Shown here: positions 26,525 through 37,183 of the stretch, one piece after another
How positions within the stretch are numbered: position 1 is the stretch's first letter
Layout of the letters: every line of letters starts with the position of its first letter
Source: Chlorobiaceae bacterium
GTDB lineage: Bacteria; Bacteroidota; Chlorobiia; Chlorobiales; Chlorobiaceae
Assembly (NCBI GenBank): GCA_012972835.1
Contig: JABDHK010000001.1
Coordinates: forward strand, 1 to 46,345
Reading direction: 5' to 3'
Length of the DNA: 46,345 nt
The notes under the pieces: model-generated
The model's input: only the letters and a program-made list of their open reading frames with translations
What the model was told of the DNA's origin: nothing
Databases searched by the model: none
Position numbers and translations under genes: made by a program

Positions 26525-27811
26525 TTGGAGAAACTCAACAAAGGGCTTAAAGTTATCCATGAGCTTTCTGCCGCAACCCCTTGGCCAGCATCGGTCACAC
26601 CTATGTCGGCTGAATCAGATGGAACCGCTGGATTCTGGCCGGAAGGTTTTTCTTCGGGCGCTGTAGATGCCGGTATTAAATACAGCAACCGCAAGGATCT
26701 TATGCTGCTTTCGGCAGATGGCCCCTGCAGCGCTGCTGCGGTTTTTACCACAAACCTCTGCTGTGCTGCTCCTGTTGAGCTGTCGCGCTATCATCTGCAG
26801 CTCTCTTCGGGTTCAATGCGAGCACTTGTCTGCAACAGTGGCAACGCCAACGCAGCAACCGGTGCCAGGGGAATGGATGATGCCCGAGCAATGGCAGCGG
26901 CTGTAGCCAGTGAACTTGCCATCAAGCCTGAAGAGGTGGTGGTTGCCTCAACAGGAGTTATCGGTCAGCTGTTGCCTATGGAGAAAGTTCTTAATGGAAT
27001 CAAGGCCCTTCCCTCCAGCCTTCAGCGCGACTCCGCTCTTGACGCCGCACGTGCCATTATGACTACTGATACTTTTCCCAAGTTTTTCTCTTTAAAAGTT
27101 CAGCTTTCAGTCGGCAGTGTCAGGTTGAGCGGCATGGCAAAGGGATCAGGGATGATTTGCCCGAATATGGCCACCATGCTTGCGTTCCTGGCTACCGATG
27201 CATCTGTTGACCCCACCCTCCTTCAAAAAGCACTGCACGATGCAAACCGCAGCAGTTTTAATGCCATTACAGTCGATGGCGATACAAGTACGAACGATAT
27301 GGCAGCCATCCTTGCCAGCGGCACTGCTCCTGAAATATTGGCTGACAGCCAGGATTACACTCTTTTTTGTGAAGCACTCGAAGCTCTGATGACTTTTCTT
27401 GCAAAACTTATTGTCATTGACGGAGAGGGTGCAACCAAGCTTGTTGAGATCATTGTTGAAGGAGCCGCAGATGACCGTGATGCAGAGCTTGCAGCCAGGA
27501 CAATCGCCCAGTCAAGCCTTGTCAAGACGGCCATTCACGGTGAGGATGCCAACTGGGGAAGAGTTGTGGCAGCAGCTGGTCGCTCCGGCGCTTCTTTTAA
27601 CCAGAATGAGCTTGAACTTTTTTTCAATGATCTGATTATTCTAAAACCAGGTTTTATTGCCGACTTCTCTGAGGAGGCAGCGGCTGAAATCATGGCAAAA
27701 AATTCATACAGCATAACGCTTCGCCTTGGACGCGGGACAGGATATGCAAAGGTATGGGGCTGTGATCTCAGCAAAGAGTATGTTGATATAAACGGAAGCT
27801 ACAGAAGCTGA
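26525..27811 (+). CDS. argJ: Ornithine acetyltransferase / glutamate N-acetyltransferase
   Basis: ArgJ moves the acetyl group from N-acetylornithine to glutamate, making the pathway cyclic; many ArgJ also use acetyl-CoA. Seen: [21 protein letters not shown] near the start, [29 protein letters not shown] with the self-cleaving Ala-Thr bond (Thr217 when counted from 26525), [11 protein letters not shown], and the terminal [17 protein letters not shown]. The start is uncertain: the longest frame begins at TTG 26525; ATG 26603 would give a 402-residue protein closer to the usual length, but neither has a good RBS. No argA is in the cluster, consistent with ArgJ supplying acetylglutamate by recycling. 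Confidence 0.94.
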   Translation: MEKLNKGLKVIHELSAATPWPASVTPMSAESDGTAGFWPEGFSSGAVDAGIKYSNRKDLMLLSADGPCSAAAVFTTNLCCAAPVELSRYHLQLSSGSMRALVCNSGNANAATGARGMDDARAMAAAVASELAIKPEEVVVASTGVIGQLLPMEKVLNGIKALPSSLQRDSALDAARAIMTTDTFPKFFSLKVQLSVGSVRLSGMAKGSGMICPNMATMLAFLATDASVDPTLLQKALHDANRSSFNAITVDGDTSTNDMAAILASGTAPEILADSQDYTLFCEALEALMTFLAKLIVIDGEGATKLVEIIVEGAADDRDAELAARTIAQSSLVKTAIHGEDANWGRVVAAAGRSGASFNQNELELFFNDLIILKPGFIADFSEEAAAEIMAKNSYSITLRLGRGTGYAKVWGCDLSKEYVDINGSYRS

Positions 27812-27848
27812 ACTATCACCTTTAACTATCAAGAGAATTATCAAGGGA

Positions 27849-28742
27849 ATGGACAATTTAGAGTGTAATGAAGTGAACCGTGCAAGAAAAGCCCCTCAGG
27901 CCGCTATTGGACAGGTGCTTATTGAAGCGTTGCCCTATATCCGGAAATTCGAAGGGAAAACCTTTGTTATTAAGTATGGCGGTTCAGCCATGAAGGATGC
28001 CTGCCTCAGAAACAGTTTTGCCCAGAATGTCACGCTTTTGCGCAAGGTCGGCATCAATGTTGTTCTGGTGCACGGTGGTGGTGATGCCATAACAAGAACT
28101 GCCGAGAAACTTGGTCTGACCTCGCGCTTTGTTCAAGGCAGGCGTGTTACAGACAAGGAGATGATTTCGGTTATACAGATGACCCTTGCCGGGAAGGTAA
28201 ACCAGGATATTGTACAGCTGATCAGCGAACATGGCGGCAAGGGTGTTGGAGTAACCGGTCTTGATGCAGATACCATCATGGCTGTTCCCCACCAGAATGC
28301 TGAAACACTGGGCCTTGTGGGAGAGGTTGTACAGATTAACACCGCCTATATCGACCTGCTTTGCCATGCAGGATTGATTCCTGTCATAGCTCCGATCGGA
28401 TTTGACGAAAAGGGCAATATCTATAACATCAACGCGGATGATGCAGCAAGCAGTATCGCCATTGCCATGAAAGCCGAAAAGCTCATCTATGTCAGCGATG
28501 TTGAGGGCATTCATGTGGGCGAGAGAATTCTGAAAACCATCTGTAAAGCTGAAGCCGCTGCCTTTATTGAACAGGGTATTATTTCCGGCGGAATGATCCC
28601 GAAGGTCATCTCGGCATTCAGCACTCTGGATGGCGGGGTAGGAAAAATTCATCTTATAGACGGAAAATCAACACATTCGCTTCTGCTTGAAATATTCACT
28701 CACGATGGTGTAGGCACCCAGTTTATTGCAGAGCAGGACTAA
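27849..28742 (+). CDS. argB: Acetylglutamate kinase
   Basis: The 297-residue enzyme phosphorylates N-acetylglutamate with ATP (step two) and in this longer form, with an N-terminal extension, is usually feedback-inhibited by arginine. Seen: [12 protein letters not shown] (ATP phosphate loop), [18 protein letters not shown] (acetylglutamate binding), [15 protein letters not shown], and [28 protein letters not shown]. The N-terminal stretch before FVIKYGG is about 36 residues, including a helix ([17 protein letters not shown]) typical of hexameric arginine-sensitive kinases. It follows argJ by 37 bp. Confidence 0.96.
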   Translation: MDNLECNEVNRARKAPQAAIGQVLIEALPYIRKFEGKTFVIKYGGSAMKDACLRNSFAQNVTLLRKVGINVVLVHGGGDAITRTAEKLGLTSRFVQGRRVTDKEMISVIQMTLAGKVNQDIVQLISEHGGKGVGVTGLDADTIMAVPHQNAETLGLVGEVVQINTAYIDLLCHAGLIPVIAPIGFDEKGNIYNINADDAASSIAIAMKAEKLIYVSDVEGIHVGERILKTICKAEAAAFIEQGIISGGMIPKVISAFSTLDGGVGKIHLIDGKSTHSLLLEIFTHDGVGTQFIAEQD

Positions 28743-28771
28743 CAGACATCAATCCTTAAACAGGTAACGGA

Positions 28772-29782
28772 ATGGAAGAGGTTCAAATAAAGCAGGCACA
28801 GACAAAGCGCGATTTTCTCGGTTTTTCCAGCCTGGACTCCGGCAAGATTATCGAATTGTTTGATTACGCCCTTTTTATTAAAAAAAACCGAAAAGAGGGC
28901 TCCTCCGGATTTCTGCCTTTACGGGATAAAACTGTGGTGATGATTTTCAGTAAACCCTCGCTGAGAACAAGGGTCTCTTTTGAACTGGGCATTCATGAGC
29001 TTGGGGGATATGCCATAAGCCTCGATGGACACTCCATCGGTCTTGGGACGCGTGAATCGGTGGAGGATGTAGCCAAACTTTTGTCACGCTACAACGACGC
29101 CATTGTGGCCCGCCTGCATGATCATGCCGTTATCGAAGGAATTGCACAACACGCATCAATTCCGGTTGTCAATGCTCTGACCGATCTGTCGCATCCCTGT
29201 CAGGTGCTTGCCGATGTCTTTACTCTCTATGAGCGCTCATTGTGGCATCAGAATACCAAGGTTGTGTTTGTAGGAGATGGCAATAATGTTGCCAACTCAT
29301 GGATTGAACTGGCGGGGCTGCTCCCCTTTCATTTTGTGCTTGCCTGTCCTGAGGGATATACTCCAGATCAAAAACTGCTTGATGCGGCACGGGATAAAGG
29401 TAAAAGCCGGATTGAGATTCTGCATGACCCAATGGAAGCAGCCACCAATGCAGATGTGCTCTATACCGACGTCTGGACCAGTATGGGGCAGGAAGAGGAG
29501 AAAAAGGAGCGCATCAGGATATTCTCCCCTTTTCAGATCAACAGCGCCCTGCTTGCACATGCAAAACCCTCTGCCGTGGTCATGCACTGTATGCCTGCGC
29601 ATCGTGGCCAGGAGATAAGCACGGAAGTCATGGACGGGCCGCAATCCATTATTCTCGATGAGGCTGAAAACAGGCTTCACGTCCAGAAAGCTCTTATGGT
29701 CAAACTCCTCAATCATGATGTCTACAGGAAATTCCATTTGACTCACCGGCTGCTGAATGCCTCCAAAAAGGTCAACTCCTGA
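28772..29782 (+). CDS. argF: Ornithine carbamoyltransferase
   Basis: The 336-residue enzyme joins carbamoyl phosphate and ornithine to give citrulline. Seen: the carbamoyl-phosphate loop SKPSLRTRVSFELG, DLSHPCQVLADVFTLYE, VVFVGDGNNVANSWIELAG, DVLYTDVWTSMGQEEE (ornithine loop) and VMHCMPAHRGQEI with the catalytic cysteine. All are normal for OTCase. GGTAACGGA just before ATG 28772 serves as RBS. It lies 29 bp after argB and 14 bp before argR. Confidence 0.96.
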   Translation: MEEVQIKQAQTKRDFLGFSSLDSGKIIELFDYALFIKKNRKEGSSGFLPLRDKTVVMIFSKPSLRTRVSFELGIHELGGYAISLDGHSIGLGTRESVEDVAKLLSRYNDAIVARLHDHAVIEGIAQHASIPVVNALTDLSHPCQVLADVFTLYERSLWHQNTKVVFVGDGNNVANSWIELAGLLPFHFVLACPEGYTPDQKLLDAARDKGKSRIEILHDPMEAATNADVLYTDVWTSMGQEEEKKERIRIFSPFQINSALLAHAKPSAVVMHCMPAHRGQEISTEVMDGPQSIILDEAENRLHVQKALMVKLLNHDVYRKFHLTHRLLNASKKVNS

Positions 29783-29796
29783 ATGATGGAGCAAGA

Positions 29797-30243
29797 ATGA
29801 ACAAGCATGCACGACAAATGAAGATCAGGGAGATTCTCCAGCAGAACAGTGTTGGAAATCAGCATGACCTTCTGCAGTTTCTCCGGGATGCCGGAATGAG
29901 TGTTGCCCAGGCTACTCTATCGCGCGACTGTGCTGAGCTTGGACTTGTCCGGTCGAAAACGGATGGAAACTATCGGCTCATGTTTCCTGATGATAACGCA
30001 GGCAGGATTATCAAGGGTCTTGTTGGTGTCGAGGTGCTTGCGGTTAATTCCAATGAGACCACGGTGATTATCAAGACACTGCCGGGCAGAGCGCACGGAG
30101 TGGGTTCGTATCTTGATCAACTGAGAAGTCCTTTTATTCTCGGAACTATTGCAGGAGATGATACCGTGCTGGTAATTCCGGCTTCTGTGGCGAATATTTC
30201 GGCTTTGATATCATATATTCATAAAAATCTTTCCAAAAACTGA
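29797..30243 (+). CDS. argR: Arginine repressor ArgR
   Basis: The 148-residue protein has an N-terminal winged-helix domain (about 1-70; SVGNQHDLLQFLRDAGMSVAQATLSRDCAELGLVR) and a C-terminal arginine-binding oligomerisation domain (about 80-148; PGRAHGVGSYLD, LGTIAGDDTVLVIPAS). ArgR hexamers bind ARG boxes when arginine is plentiful. It is encoded within the operon whose promoter carries a perfect ARG box, so negative autoregulation is expected. GGAG 5 nt before ATG 29797 gives a good RBS. Confidence 0.95.
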   Translation: MNKHARQMKIREILQQNSVGNQHDLLQFLRDAGMSVAQATLSRDCAELGLVRSKTDGNYRLMFPDDNAGRIIKGLVGVEVLAVNSNETTVIIKTLPGRAHGVGSYLDQLRSPFILGTIAGDDTVLVIPASVANISALISYIHKNLSKN

Positions 30244-30261
30244 TAATTCAATTGAACACGC

Positions 30262-31464
30262 ATGAGTAAGGAAAAAATTGCAATAGCCTATTCCGGTGGA
30301 CTCGACACATCCATCATGATCAAGTGGCTGAAAGACAAGTATGACGCTGAAATTGTTGCCGTTACCGGTAATCTCGGCCAGCAGAAAGAGATTGAAAACC
30401 TTGAGGCTAAGGCGCTTTCGACCGGTGCATCAAAATTCCACTTTGTTGACCTTCGCAAGGAGTTTGTTGAAGAGTATATATGGCGTGCACTCAAGGCCGG
30501 AGCGCTTTATGAGGATGTCTACCCTCTTGCCACAGCACTTGGACGTCCTCTACTTGCCAAAGCTATTGTTGATACCGCCATCGCGGAAGAATGTACCATG
30601 CTTGCTCACGGTTGCACGGGTAAAGGCAATGACCAGGTGCGTTTTGAAGTCACCTTCGCTTCACTTGCCCCGCATCTCAAGGTGCTGGCTCCCTTGCGTG
30701 AATGGGAGTTCACCTCAAGAGAAGCTGAAATTGCCTATGCAAATGAACACAATATTCCCATTTCTGCCACCAAAAAGAGCCCCTACTCCATTGACGAAAA
30801 TATCTGGGGAATCAGTATCGAGTGCGGTGTGCTTGAAGATCCGATGGTTGCACCTCCTGAGGATGCCTATCAGATAACCACCTCCCCTGAAAATGCACCA
30901 AACACTCCGGCGGTTGTCGATATCGAGTTTGAAAAAGGTATTCCCGTCTCCCTTGATGGTAAAAAATCAAGCGGTCTTGACCTTATCATCCGCCTGAATG
31001 AAATTGGTGCCGCTAATGGCATCGGACGACTTGACATGATTGAAAATCGTGTTGTCGGCATTAAATCGCGTGAAATCTATGAGGCCCCGGCAGCAACAAT
31101 CCTTCATTTTGCCCATCGCGAACTCGAAAGGCTTACCCTTGAAAAATCAGTCTTCCAGTACAAGAAGAATATCAGCCAGGATTATGCCAACCTTATTTAC
31201 AATGGCACATGGTTCTCTCCAATGAGAAAGGCTCTTGACGGATTTGTCAATGAAACGCAGAATCCTGTGACCGGTCTTGTTCGCCTGAAGCTTTATAAAG
31301 GTGGCATCTCCCTTCTCGGCAGAAATTCACCTTACTCGCTCTATAACGAGAAGCTGGCGACCTACACTGAAGCTGATACCTTCAACCACAAGGCAGCTGC
31401 AGGCTTTATCCATCTTTATGGTCTCGGCCTGAAAACATTCAGCGAGGTCAATCAAGGGAGATAA
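30262..31464 (+). CDS. argG: Argininosuccinate synthase
   Basis: The 400-residue enzyme condenses citrulline and aspartate with ATP. Seen: [18 protein letters not shown] (PP-loop), [71 protein letters not shown]. The length is standard. It begins 18 bp after argR and ends 11 bp before menE, so menE is probably cotranscribed. Confidence 0.97.
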   Translation: MSKEKIAIAYSGGLDTSIMIKWLKDKYDAEIVAVTGNLGQQKEIENLEAKALSTGASKFHFVDLRKEFVEEYIWRALKAGALYEDVYPLATALGRPLLAKAIVDTAIAEECTMLAHGCTGKGNDQVRFEVTFASLAPHLKVLAPLREWEFTSREAEIAYANEHNIPISATKKSPYSIDENIWGISIECGVLEDPMVAPPEDAYQITTSPENAPNTPAVVDIEFEKGIPVSLDGKKSSGLDLIIRLNEIGAANGIGRLDMIENRVVGIKSREIYEAPAATILHFAHRELERLTLEKSVFQYKKNISQDYANLIYNGTWFSPMRKALDGFVNETQNPVTGLVRLKLYKGGISLLGRNSPYSLYNEKLATYTEADTFNHKAAAGFIHLYGLGLKTFSEVNQGR

Positions 31465-31475
31465 AAAAACTTACT

Positions 31476-32915
31476 ATGGACTTGCAAGGACGGGCTGCAG
31501 AGCTTTTCGGAAGCTCTCCGGCCCTGAGAGTGCCGGAGAAAACCCTCTCCTTTGAAGAGTACAATAACAAAGCTCTACAGATTGCAAACCTGCTCTACCA
31601 GAGAGGATTACGTTCCGGCGATATTGTTGCCATTGTTTCGCCAAATACTCCGGAACTTGCAGTTCTTCTGGCGGGAGTGCTTAAAGCGGGATTGATTGCA
31701 GCTCCGCTCAACAACCGCTTCCCTGAACAGAGGCTCAAGGCTGCACTTGAGAAACTTTGTCCGCAATTAGTGCTGACCAGTAACGATCAGCACTTTGGGC
31801 TTCCTGATATCAAAACAGAGAGAGTCAAACATCTTCTGGAGCGGTCTATAGAGTACCCTCTCCAGAAGATGTTTGAGTTTGCTGACACAATGGAGCGGTC
31901 GGTAAGCATTATCCACACATCGGCAAGTACCGGAGAACCAAAAGCTGCCGTACACAGTTTGGCAAATCACTGGTACAGTGCGCTTGGTGCCAACACCAAT
32001 ATCCCGTTTGGCCTTGGGGATTGCTGGCTGCTCTCGCTACCGCTCTACCATGTAGGTGGCTATGCCATGCTCTACAGATCGCTTCTCTCTGGCGGATGTG
32101 TCGCTGTCGGAAATCCGGATGACACGCTTGCACTCTCCATGCAAATGTTTCCGGTCACTCACCTCTCGGTAGTGCCAACACAGCTTTACCGGTTGCTTGC
32201 CGACACAGAGAGTACGGAACAACTGCAACGCCTGAAAGCCGTGCTGCTCGGAGGAAGTCCAGCCCCGAAATCCCTGATTGACAATGCTCTGCGGCACAAC
32301 ATTCCTCTCTACCTGAGCTACGGCTCAACTGAGATGAGTACTCAGATTACTACCTCTCCGGTACCAATAAGCTGCCTGACACAAAACAGCGGTCAGCTTC
32401 TTCCATACAGGGAGATCATGATTGCAGAGGATGGAGAGCTTCTTGTCAAAGGGCCATGCCTTTTCCAGGGCTACCTGCGCAATGGAAGCATTCACCCTCA
32501 AACCGATAATGACGGGTGGTTCCATACCTCTGATATCGGCAATGTCGATAAAGATGGAATGGTTACTGTACTTGGCCGCAAGGACAGTATGTTTATCTCG
32601 GGGGGCGAAAACATTCACCCGGAGGAGATAGAAAAAGCGCTGATGATGATTGATGGTGTTCTTGAAGCCCTTGCAGTACCGGTAGAGGATCAAGAGCATG
32701 GCCAGCGACCAGCTGCATTTATCCAGACCTTTGAGGAAAATAATCCTGATGACGAAACTATTACTCTGGCGATGAACTCCCTGATTGGAAAGCTGAAGAC
32801 ACCGACTCGATATATCCGCATAGGCAACTGGACCACCCTGCCTGGATCGCAAAAAATCGACCGGGCCTGGTACAGAAAGAGTGCCGAACAACTCAATATG
32901 AATATCTTGCCGTAG
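31476..32915 (+). CDS. menE: o-Succinylbenzoate-CoA ligase (menaquinone synthesis)
   Basis: The 479-residue product is an ANL-superfamily acyl-CoA ligase: the P-loop-like motif IIHTSASTGEPKA (around residue 146-158), LPLYHVGG, LLGGSPAPKS, LSYGSTEMSTQ, DGWFHTSDIGNVDKDGMVTVLGRKDSMFISGGENIHPEEIE and the C-terminal GSQKIDR lysine. The size and the HVGG/GG-AP motifs fit MenE, which activates o-succinylbenzoate for menaquinone/chlorobiumquinone synthesis. Another aryl/acyl-CoA ligase cannot be fully excluded. It is placed inside the arginine cluster without an obvious metabolic reason. Confidence 0.85.
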   Translation: MDLQGRAAELFGSSPALRVPEKTLSFEEYNNKALQIANLLYQRGLRSGDIVAIVSPNTPELAVLLAGVLKAGLIAAPLNNRFPEQRLKAALEKLCPQLVLTSNDQHFGLPDIKTERVKHLLERSIEYPLQKMFEFADTMERSVSIIHTSASTGEPKAAVHSLANHWYSALGANTNIPFGLGDCWLLSLPLYHVGGYAMLYRSLLSGGCVAVGNPDDTLALSMQMFPVTHLSVVPTQLYRLLADTESTEQLQRLKAVLLGGSPAPKSLIDNALRHNIPLYLSYGSTEMSTQITTSPVPISCLTQNSGQLLPYREIMIAEDGELLVKGPCLFQGYLRNGSIHPQTDNDGWFHTSDIGNVDKDGMVTVLGRKDSMFISGGENIHPEEIEKALMMIDGVLEALAVPVEDQEHGQRPAAFIQTFEENNPDDETITLAMNSLIGKLKTPTRYIRIGNWTTLPGSQKIDRAWYRKSAEQLNMNILP

Positions 32916-32960
32916 TTAAAAAAACTTTTTTTTAACTACTTATTTATTAAATTTCACTCC

Positions 32961-33317
32961 ATGGAACTTGATAAATATCACATAAAGAAGCTCCTTGGTT
33001 ATATTGAGGATGGAATGATGAGAGGGAGCGCCTGCATCATGGCAGGGTTTACAAAATCAGCATTCAATAAGTGGTACAAAGAGGGAGAGGAGCACGCCAG
33101 GCAGGATCTTGATACCCTGCAACGTCAACTCTATGAAAACATCCCGGTCGCTGAAGCCCGCTGCGAGATGAAACACCTCCACAAAATCACCAGAGCCGCA
33201 GAAAAAAATTGGCGTGCCAGTGCCTGGTACCTTGAACGTACGCGCCCAGCCCTCTATGCAAAACGCGACCCCCCTCCCCCGGAAAGAGAGAGAGCCAAGA
33301 TTATGCTTATTGGATAG
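32961..33317 (+). CDS. Small helix-turn-helix protein, terminase-small-subunit-like
   Basis: The 118-residue product has a recruitment-type HTH (KKLLGYIEDGMMRGSACIMAGFTKSAFNKWYKEGEEH) and a helical second half with KNWRASAWYLERTRPALYAKRD, a pattern I associate with small HTH proteins annotated as phage terminase small subunit-like. No large terminase or other phage gene is near. It follows menE by 45 bp in the arginine cluster; a regulatory role is possible. The proline-rich tail DPPPPERERA is unusual. Confidence 0.7.
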   Translation: MELDKYHIKKLLGYIEDGMMRGSACIMAGFTKSAFNKWYKEGEEHARQDLDTLQRQLYENIPVAEARCEMKHLHKITRAAEKNWRASAWYLERTRPALYAKRDPPPPERERAKIMLIG

Positions 33318-33398
33318 AACTCATGCGCCACACTTCTGCTCACGACTATAACTGAGCCGTTGACATCAAATGATTCTACTCAGCAACAAGATGAAGCC

Positions 33399-33424
33399 TC
33401 CCCGCCGCAAGCAGCGGGAAATTT
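33399..33424. repeat. GC-rich hairpin, possible dispersed repeat or terminator
   Basis: CCCGC (33401-33405) pairs with GCGGG (33414-33418), within TCCCCGCCGCAAGCAGCGGG, a motif I recall as a widely scattered short hairpin repeat. It sits in the 258-bp gap between the HTH gene and argH, where I see no gene; a terminator for the upstream operon or a dispersed element are both possible. Confidence 0.4.
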
Positions 33425-33575
33425 AACCCTGTGAGATTAAATATTGCATAGATAATTGCTTTGGCGGTAACGCTAAAATTAACTTGCCATCCATAATAAT
33501 AGCCATCAGGAACTCTCTTTTTGGTTTGATTTTATTATTTTGGGCGGCATGTTCCCTTAATAATTTATACTTCTT

Positions 33576-34958
33576 ATGACCAGGAAAAAAGAATTACTGT
33601 GGCAAAGCCGATTTTCAGAACCCTTTGATCAGGATGCGCTATTTTTCTCTTCTTCGGTGCATGTTGACAAGAAACTCTATCGCGAAGATATAGCGGGCTC
33701 GATTGCCCATGTTACCATGCTTTCGGAAGAGAGTATTGTTTCTGCTGCGGAAGCCGGCCAAATTATTGCGGGATTGCAGGAAATAGAGGAGGAGCTCACA
33801 AACGGCACTCTTGTTCCTGACTGGGAGGATGAGGATATCCATACCGTGATTGAGAACAGACTTAAGGAAAAAATTGGAGCTGTTGCCGGTAAACTCCATT
33901 CAGGCAGGAGCCGAAATGATCAGGTTGCAACAGATACCCGCCTTTACATGCGTCGCCAGATTATTGAGCTTCAAGATGCGCTTGGCACTCTTTTGAGGGT
34001 TCTTGTAGAAAAAGCTGAAACCTACCGAGAGACCATTATTTTCGGGTATACTCATTTGCAGCGTGCACAGCCTGTTTCCGCGGGCCACTACTACCTTGCC
34101 TACTTTAATATGTTTATCCGAGACAGGCAGCGTCTCGGCGACCTCATGAAACGTGTAAATATCTCTCCGCTCGGTGCTGCAGCATTTGCCGGAAGCACCC
34201 TGCCGCTCAATCCCCATAGAACTGCTGTACTGATGGGTTTTGACGATCTTTTTTCAAACAGCATTGATGCTGTAAGCGATCGCGACACGGTCATTGAATT
34301 TATTTCAGACTGTTCCGTGATCATGATGCATCTGTCACGATTTGCCGAGGATCTTATCCTCTGGAGTTCTTACGAATTTGGTTATCTGAACATCAGTGAC
34401 TCCTTTGCTACCGGCTCATCGATCATGCCGCAGAAAAAAAATGCCGATATTGCCGAACTGGTAAGGGGAAAAACTGGAAGGGTCTATGGCAACCTGGTTT
34501 CGATGCTTACCATCATGAAGGGGCTGCCTCTATCCTACAACAGGGATATGCAGGAAGATAAACAGCCTCTGTTCGACAGTGCTGAAACCACCCTCTCCAG
34601 TGTAAAGATATTTGCCAAACTGCTGACTCATACCACTCTAAGGGAGGAGAGGCTGGCTAAACTTACCTCTGAAGATCTCAGCCTTGCAACCGAGATAGCC
34701 GAATATCTTGTCCGCCAGCAGATTCCGTTCCGCGACGCGCACCGCATTACCGGAAAAATAGTTACCTGGAGTATTGCTTCGGATGTTAACCTGCCAAACA
34801 TTCCTTTAGAAAAGTTCAGGGAATTCTCCGAAGCCATTGGGCCGGAGATATACGACTGCCTTAAGGCCGACAGCAGCGTGAATTCAAAAAAAACTCACGG
34901 CAGCTGTTCGTTTGCCTCGGTTGCATACCAGATAGAAGAAGCCAGAAAAAAACTTTAA
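33576..34958 (+). CDS. argH: Argininosuccinate lyase
   Basis: The 460-residue enzyme splits argininosuccinate into arginine and fumarate, the last step. Seen: [40 protein letters not shown]... at the N-terminus, [36 protein letters not shown], and the signature [27 protein letters not shown]. The C-terminal [11 protein letters not shown] is also usual. It stands 258 bp after the HTH gene and may have its own promoter. Its stop codon directly abuts that of the converging protease gene. Confidence 0.97.
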   Translation: MTRKKELLWQSRFSEPFDQDALFFSSSVHVDKKLYREDIAGSIAHVTMLSEESIVSAAEAGQIIAGLQEIEEELTNGTLVPDWEDEDIHTVIENRLKEKIGAVAGKLHSGRSRNDQVATDTRLYMRRQIIELQDALGTLLRVLVEKAETYRETIIFGYTHLQRAQPVSAGHYYLAYFNMFIRDRQRLGDLMKRVNISPLGAAAFAGSTLPLNPHRTAVLMGFDDLFSNSIDAVSDRDTVIEFISDCSVIMMHLSRFAEDLILWSSYEFGYLNISDSFATGSSIMPQKKNADIAELVRGKTGRVYGNLVSMLTIMKGLPLSYNRDMQEDKQPLFDSAETTLSSVKIFAKLLTHTTLREERLAKLTSEDLSLATEIAEYLVRQQIPFRDAHRITGKIVTWSIASDVNLPNIPLEKFREFSEAIGPEIYDCLKADSSVNSKKTHGSCSFASVAYQIEEARKKL

Positions 34959-37025
34959 TTAATTCAATATAGGCGATGTTCGTATAACGGTATGACGTTC
35001 TATCGCCTTGAGCTCTGCAATGTCAGAAACAACTGCCGCCGACTGATTGAGAAGTACATCCTTGTTGAGGCTTTTAATTGAATCCGGAACCTGAACCCAG
35101 AGCTTTTCAATCTGTTTTATGGTCTCAATTTCCGATTTGAACGATGAGTCCTGAAGAGAGGTCATCTTTTTTTTGCGAATCTGATTAAGCACATTCAAAT
35201 CGTGCAGATAGGCTTGGTATGTATGGTTCTTTGATGAGCGTTCCTGAAATTTTTTCCGAAGCAGGGTAATCTCTTCCTGATTAACCTCTCCCGTAGGCCG
35301 ATAGAATGCCTTCGAGATGGTACTCCAGGGAAGAGAGCTGGTGTAGGTATCCTCTCCTATAGTAGAGGTATCAATCATTGATGGCATGATGATATCGGGT
35401 AGAACACCTTTATGCTGTGTGCTGCCTCCGGAAATCCGGTAAAACTTTGCTATAGTAAGCTTTAGCTCTCCAAGTTCAGGTTTCTTTCCAAAAAAAGCAA
35501 ACGGTCTTGTCAGTTTCATGAGGCTTTGGACAGTTCCCTTGCCAAACGTTCTCTCTCCGATGATAACGCCGCGACCATAATCCTGGATTGCCGCCGCAAA
35601 AATTTCGGAAGCCGATGCACTGTAGCGGTTGACAAGCACGGCAAGAGGCCCACCATAAAGAATACGGCGATCTTCGTCCCTGAGTACCATTTTTCCGCCG
35701 GTTGCATTACTGACCTGTACAACAGGCCCGGTGGTAATAAACAACCCGGTAACATTGACAGCCTCCTCAAGCGATCCACCGCCATTATCGCGCAGATCAA
35801 TGACTACACCTTCGACATGTTCGGCATTGAGCTCATTCAGGATACGGGCAACATCATGGCTTGTACTGGTATAATTTCCGGTGTTCTTTTGCTGGGCATC
35901 AAAATCGAGGTAAAATGATGGTATGGCAATAACACCGATTTTCTGGCCGTTAACATGAATAATGCTTTTCTTTGCAGCCTGCTCTTCAAGATCAACCTTG
36001 TCTCGTACAAGCTGGACTATTTTTGCCGGCCCTCGACCTGCCTGACTTGCTGGAAGAATATTCAGACGAACAAGAGTACCTTTCCGGCCACGGATGAGTT
36101 TTACCACATCATTGATTCTCCAGCCCAGAACATCAACAATCTCGCCTGTTGATCCCTGACCGACACCGATGATTTTATCTCCTTTTTTCAAAAGATTACT
36201 TTTGAATACAGGACCTCCAGGAATAACTTCATTAATAACAGTGTACTCGCTTTCGGTCTGAAGCTTGGCTCCTATACCCTCAAGAGAGCGGCTCATGTCG
36301 ATCTGAAAGTTTTCGTACTCATCCGGCGAAAAATAGCTTGTATGAGGATCGAACGATGTGGTTACCGCTGAAGTATATGCCTGAAAAGCATCTTCGGGCT
36401 TCTGATGATTCAGAAGGTTCAGGCGGTTTGTAAAACTTTTGGCCAAAGCCCCCCTCACGGTGGTGTTACTCTCTCCTGAATATTTAAGGTTGAGCCACTG
36501 ATATTTCAGCTCTTTTTTCCACAGATCCACAAGCTGACGACGATCTGAAGGCCATGGGTCAGCTTTGCGGTCAAGGTCAAGGGTTTCTGGTGTTGAAAAG
36601 CTGAAGTGAATGGTATCAGCAGCAGCCTTCATAAAGCGCATTTTCTCTTTAGCCCTTTTAAGGAAAAAGTTATAGACGCCAAACCCTGCATTTGCTTTGC
36701 CGGCAAGAAATTCACTGGTAATCCGGCTTCCATAAATCTTTCTGAGGCTTTCAACTTCGCTTGCTACAAAATAGCTTCTGTTGCCATCAAGATTATCGAG
36801 ATAGCGATTAAATATCTGCCGAGAGAGAGAGTCGTTGACAGATACCTTTCTATAGTGATTCTGCAAAAGGTTTTGCGTGATATGTTTACCAGCCTCCTCC
36901 TCCATCTCGGTCGGTTTAAGTATAACCAGGGTTTCAGCCGAAGCGTAATTTCCTGCATTTATGGCAAACAAAGACTCACTGCTTCCCAAAATTACAATCG
37001 AGAGAAGCAAACTTTTTTTAAACAT
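34959..37025 (-). CDS. Tail-specific (Prc/S41) periplasmic protease
   Basis: The 688-residue product has a signal peptide (LLLSIVILGSSESLFA), an N-terminal helical domain, a PDZ domain (about 235-330; GIGAKLQTESEYTVINEVIPGGPVFKSNLLKKGDKIIGVG), an S41 protease core with VVIDLRDNGGGSLEEAV and the catalytic Ser in RYSASASEIFAAAIQDYGRG (about residue 475) and Lys in GERTFGKGTVQSL, and a C-terminal helical Prc-type domain (about 560-688). The length and order match Prc/Tsp, which trims or degrades periplasmic proteins at their C-termini. It is isolated on the minus strand. Confidence 0.92.
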   Translation of the reverse strand: MFKKSLLLSIVILGSSESLFAINAGNYASAETLVILKPTEMEEEAGKHITQNLLQNHYRKVSVNDSLSRQIFNRYLDNLDGNRSYFVASEVESLRKIYGSRITSEFLAGKANAGFGVYNFFLKRAKEKMRFMKAAADTIHFSFSTPETLDLDRKADPWPSDRRQLVDLWKKELKYQWLNLKYSGESNTTVRGALAKSFTNRLNLLNHQKPEDAFQAYTSAVTTSFDPHTSYFSPDEYENFQIDMSRSLEGIGAKLQTESEYTVINEVIPGGPVFKSNLLKKGDKIIGVGQGSTGEIVDVLGWRINDVVKLIRGRKGTLVRLNILPASQAGRGPAKIVQLVRDKVDLEEQAAKKSIIHVNGQKIGVIAIPSFYLDFDAQQKNTGNYTSTSHDVARILNELNAEHVEGVVIDLRDNGGGSLEEAVNVTGLFITTGPVVQVSNATGGKMVLRDEDRRILYGGPLAVLVNRYSASASEIFAAAIQDYGRGVIIGERTFGKGTVQSLMKLTRPFAFFGKKPELGELKLTIAKFYRISGGSTQHKGVLPDIIMPSMIDTSTIGEDTYTSSLPWSTISKAFYRPTGEVNQEEITLLRKKFQERSSKNHTYQAYLHDLNVLNQIRKKKMTSLQDSSFKSEIETIKQIEKLWVQVPDSIKSLNKDVLLNQSAAVVSDIAELKAIERHTVIRTSPILN

Positions 37026-37183
37026 TGGAGTTTATGATGGTCAAAGGTTCGGCAACAGCATTCAAGCTCTCCTTGAATGATAAAATAATTATATTTATAT
37101 TGAAAAACACCTGATAAACCTTACGAATTGATATTCTGAGGAAAAAATACGGCACATTATAATAATAAACGGAGAGCTTTTCA

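Noticed and set aside
27984-28652. 222-codon minus-strand frame
   Set aside because: Antisense shadow of argB, which has all expected motifs.
32961-33317. Prophage remnant suggested by the terminase-like HTH gene
   Set aside because: No other phage gene, attachment site or tRNA is visible around it and it sits in a tight metabolic cluster.
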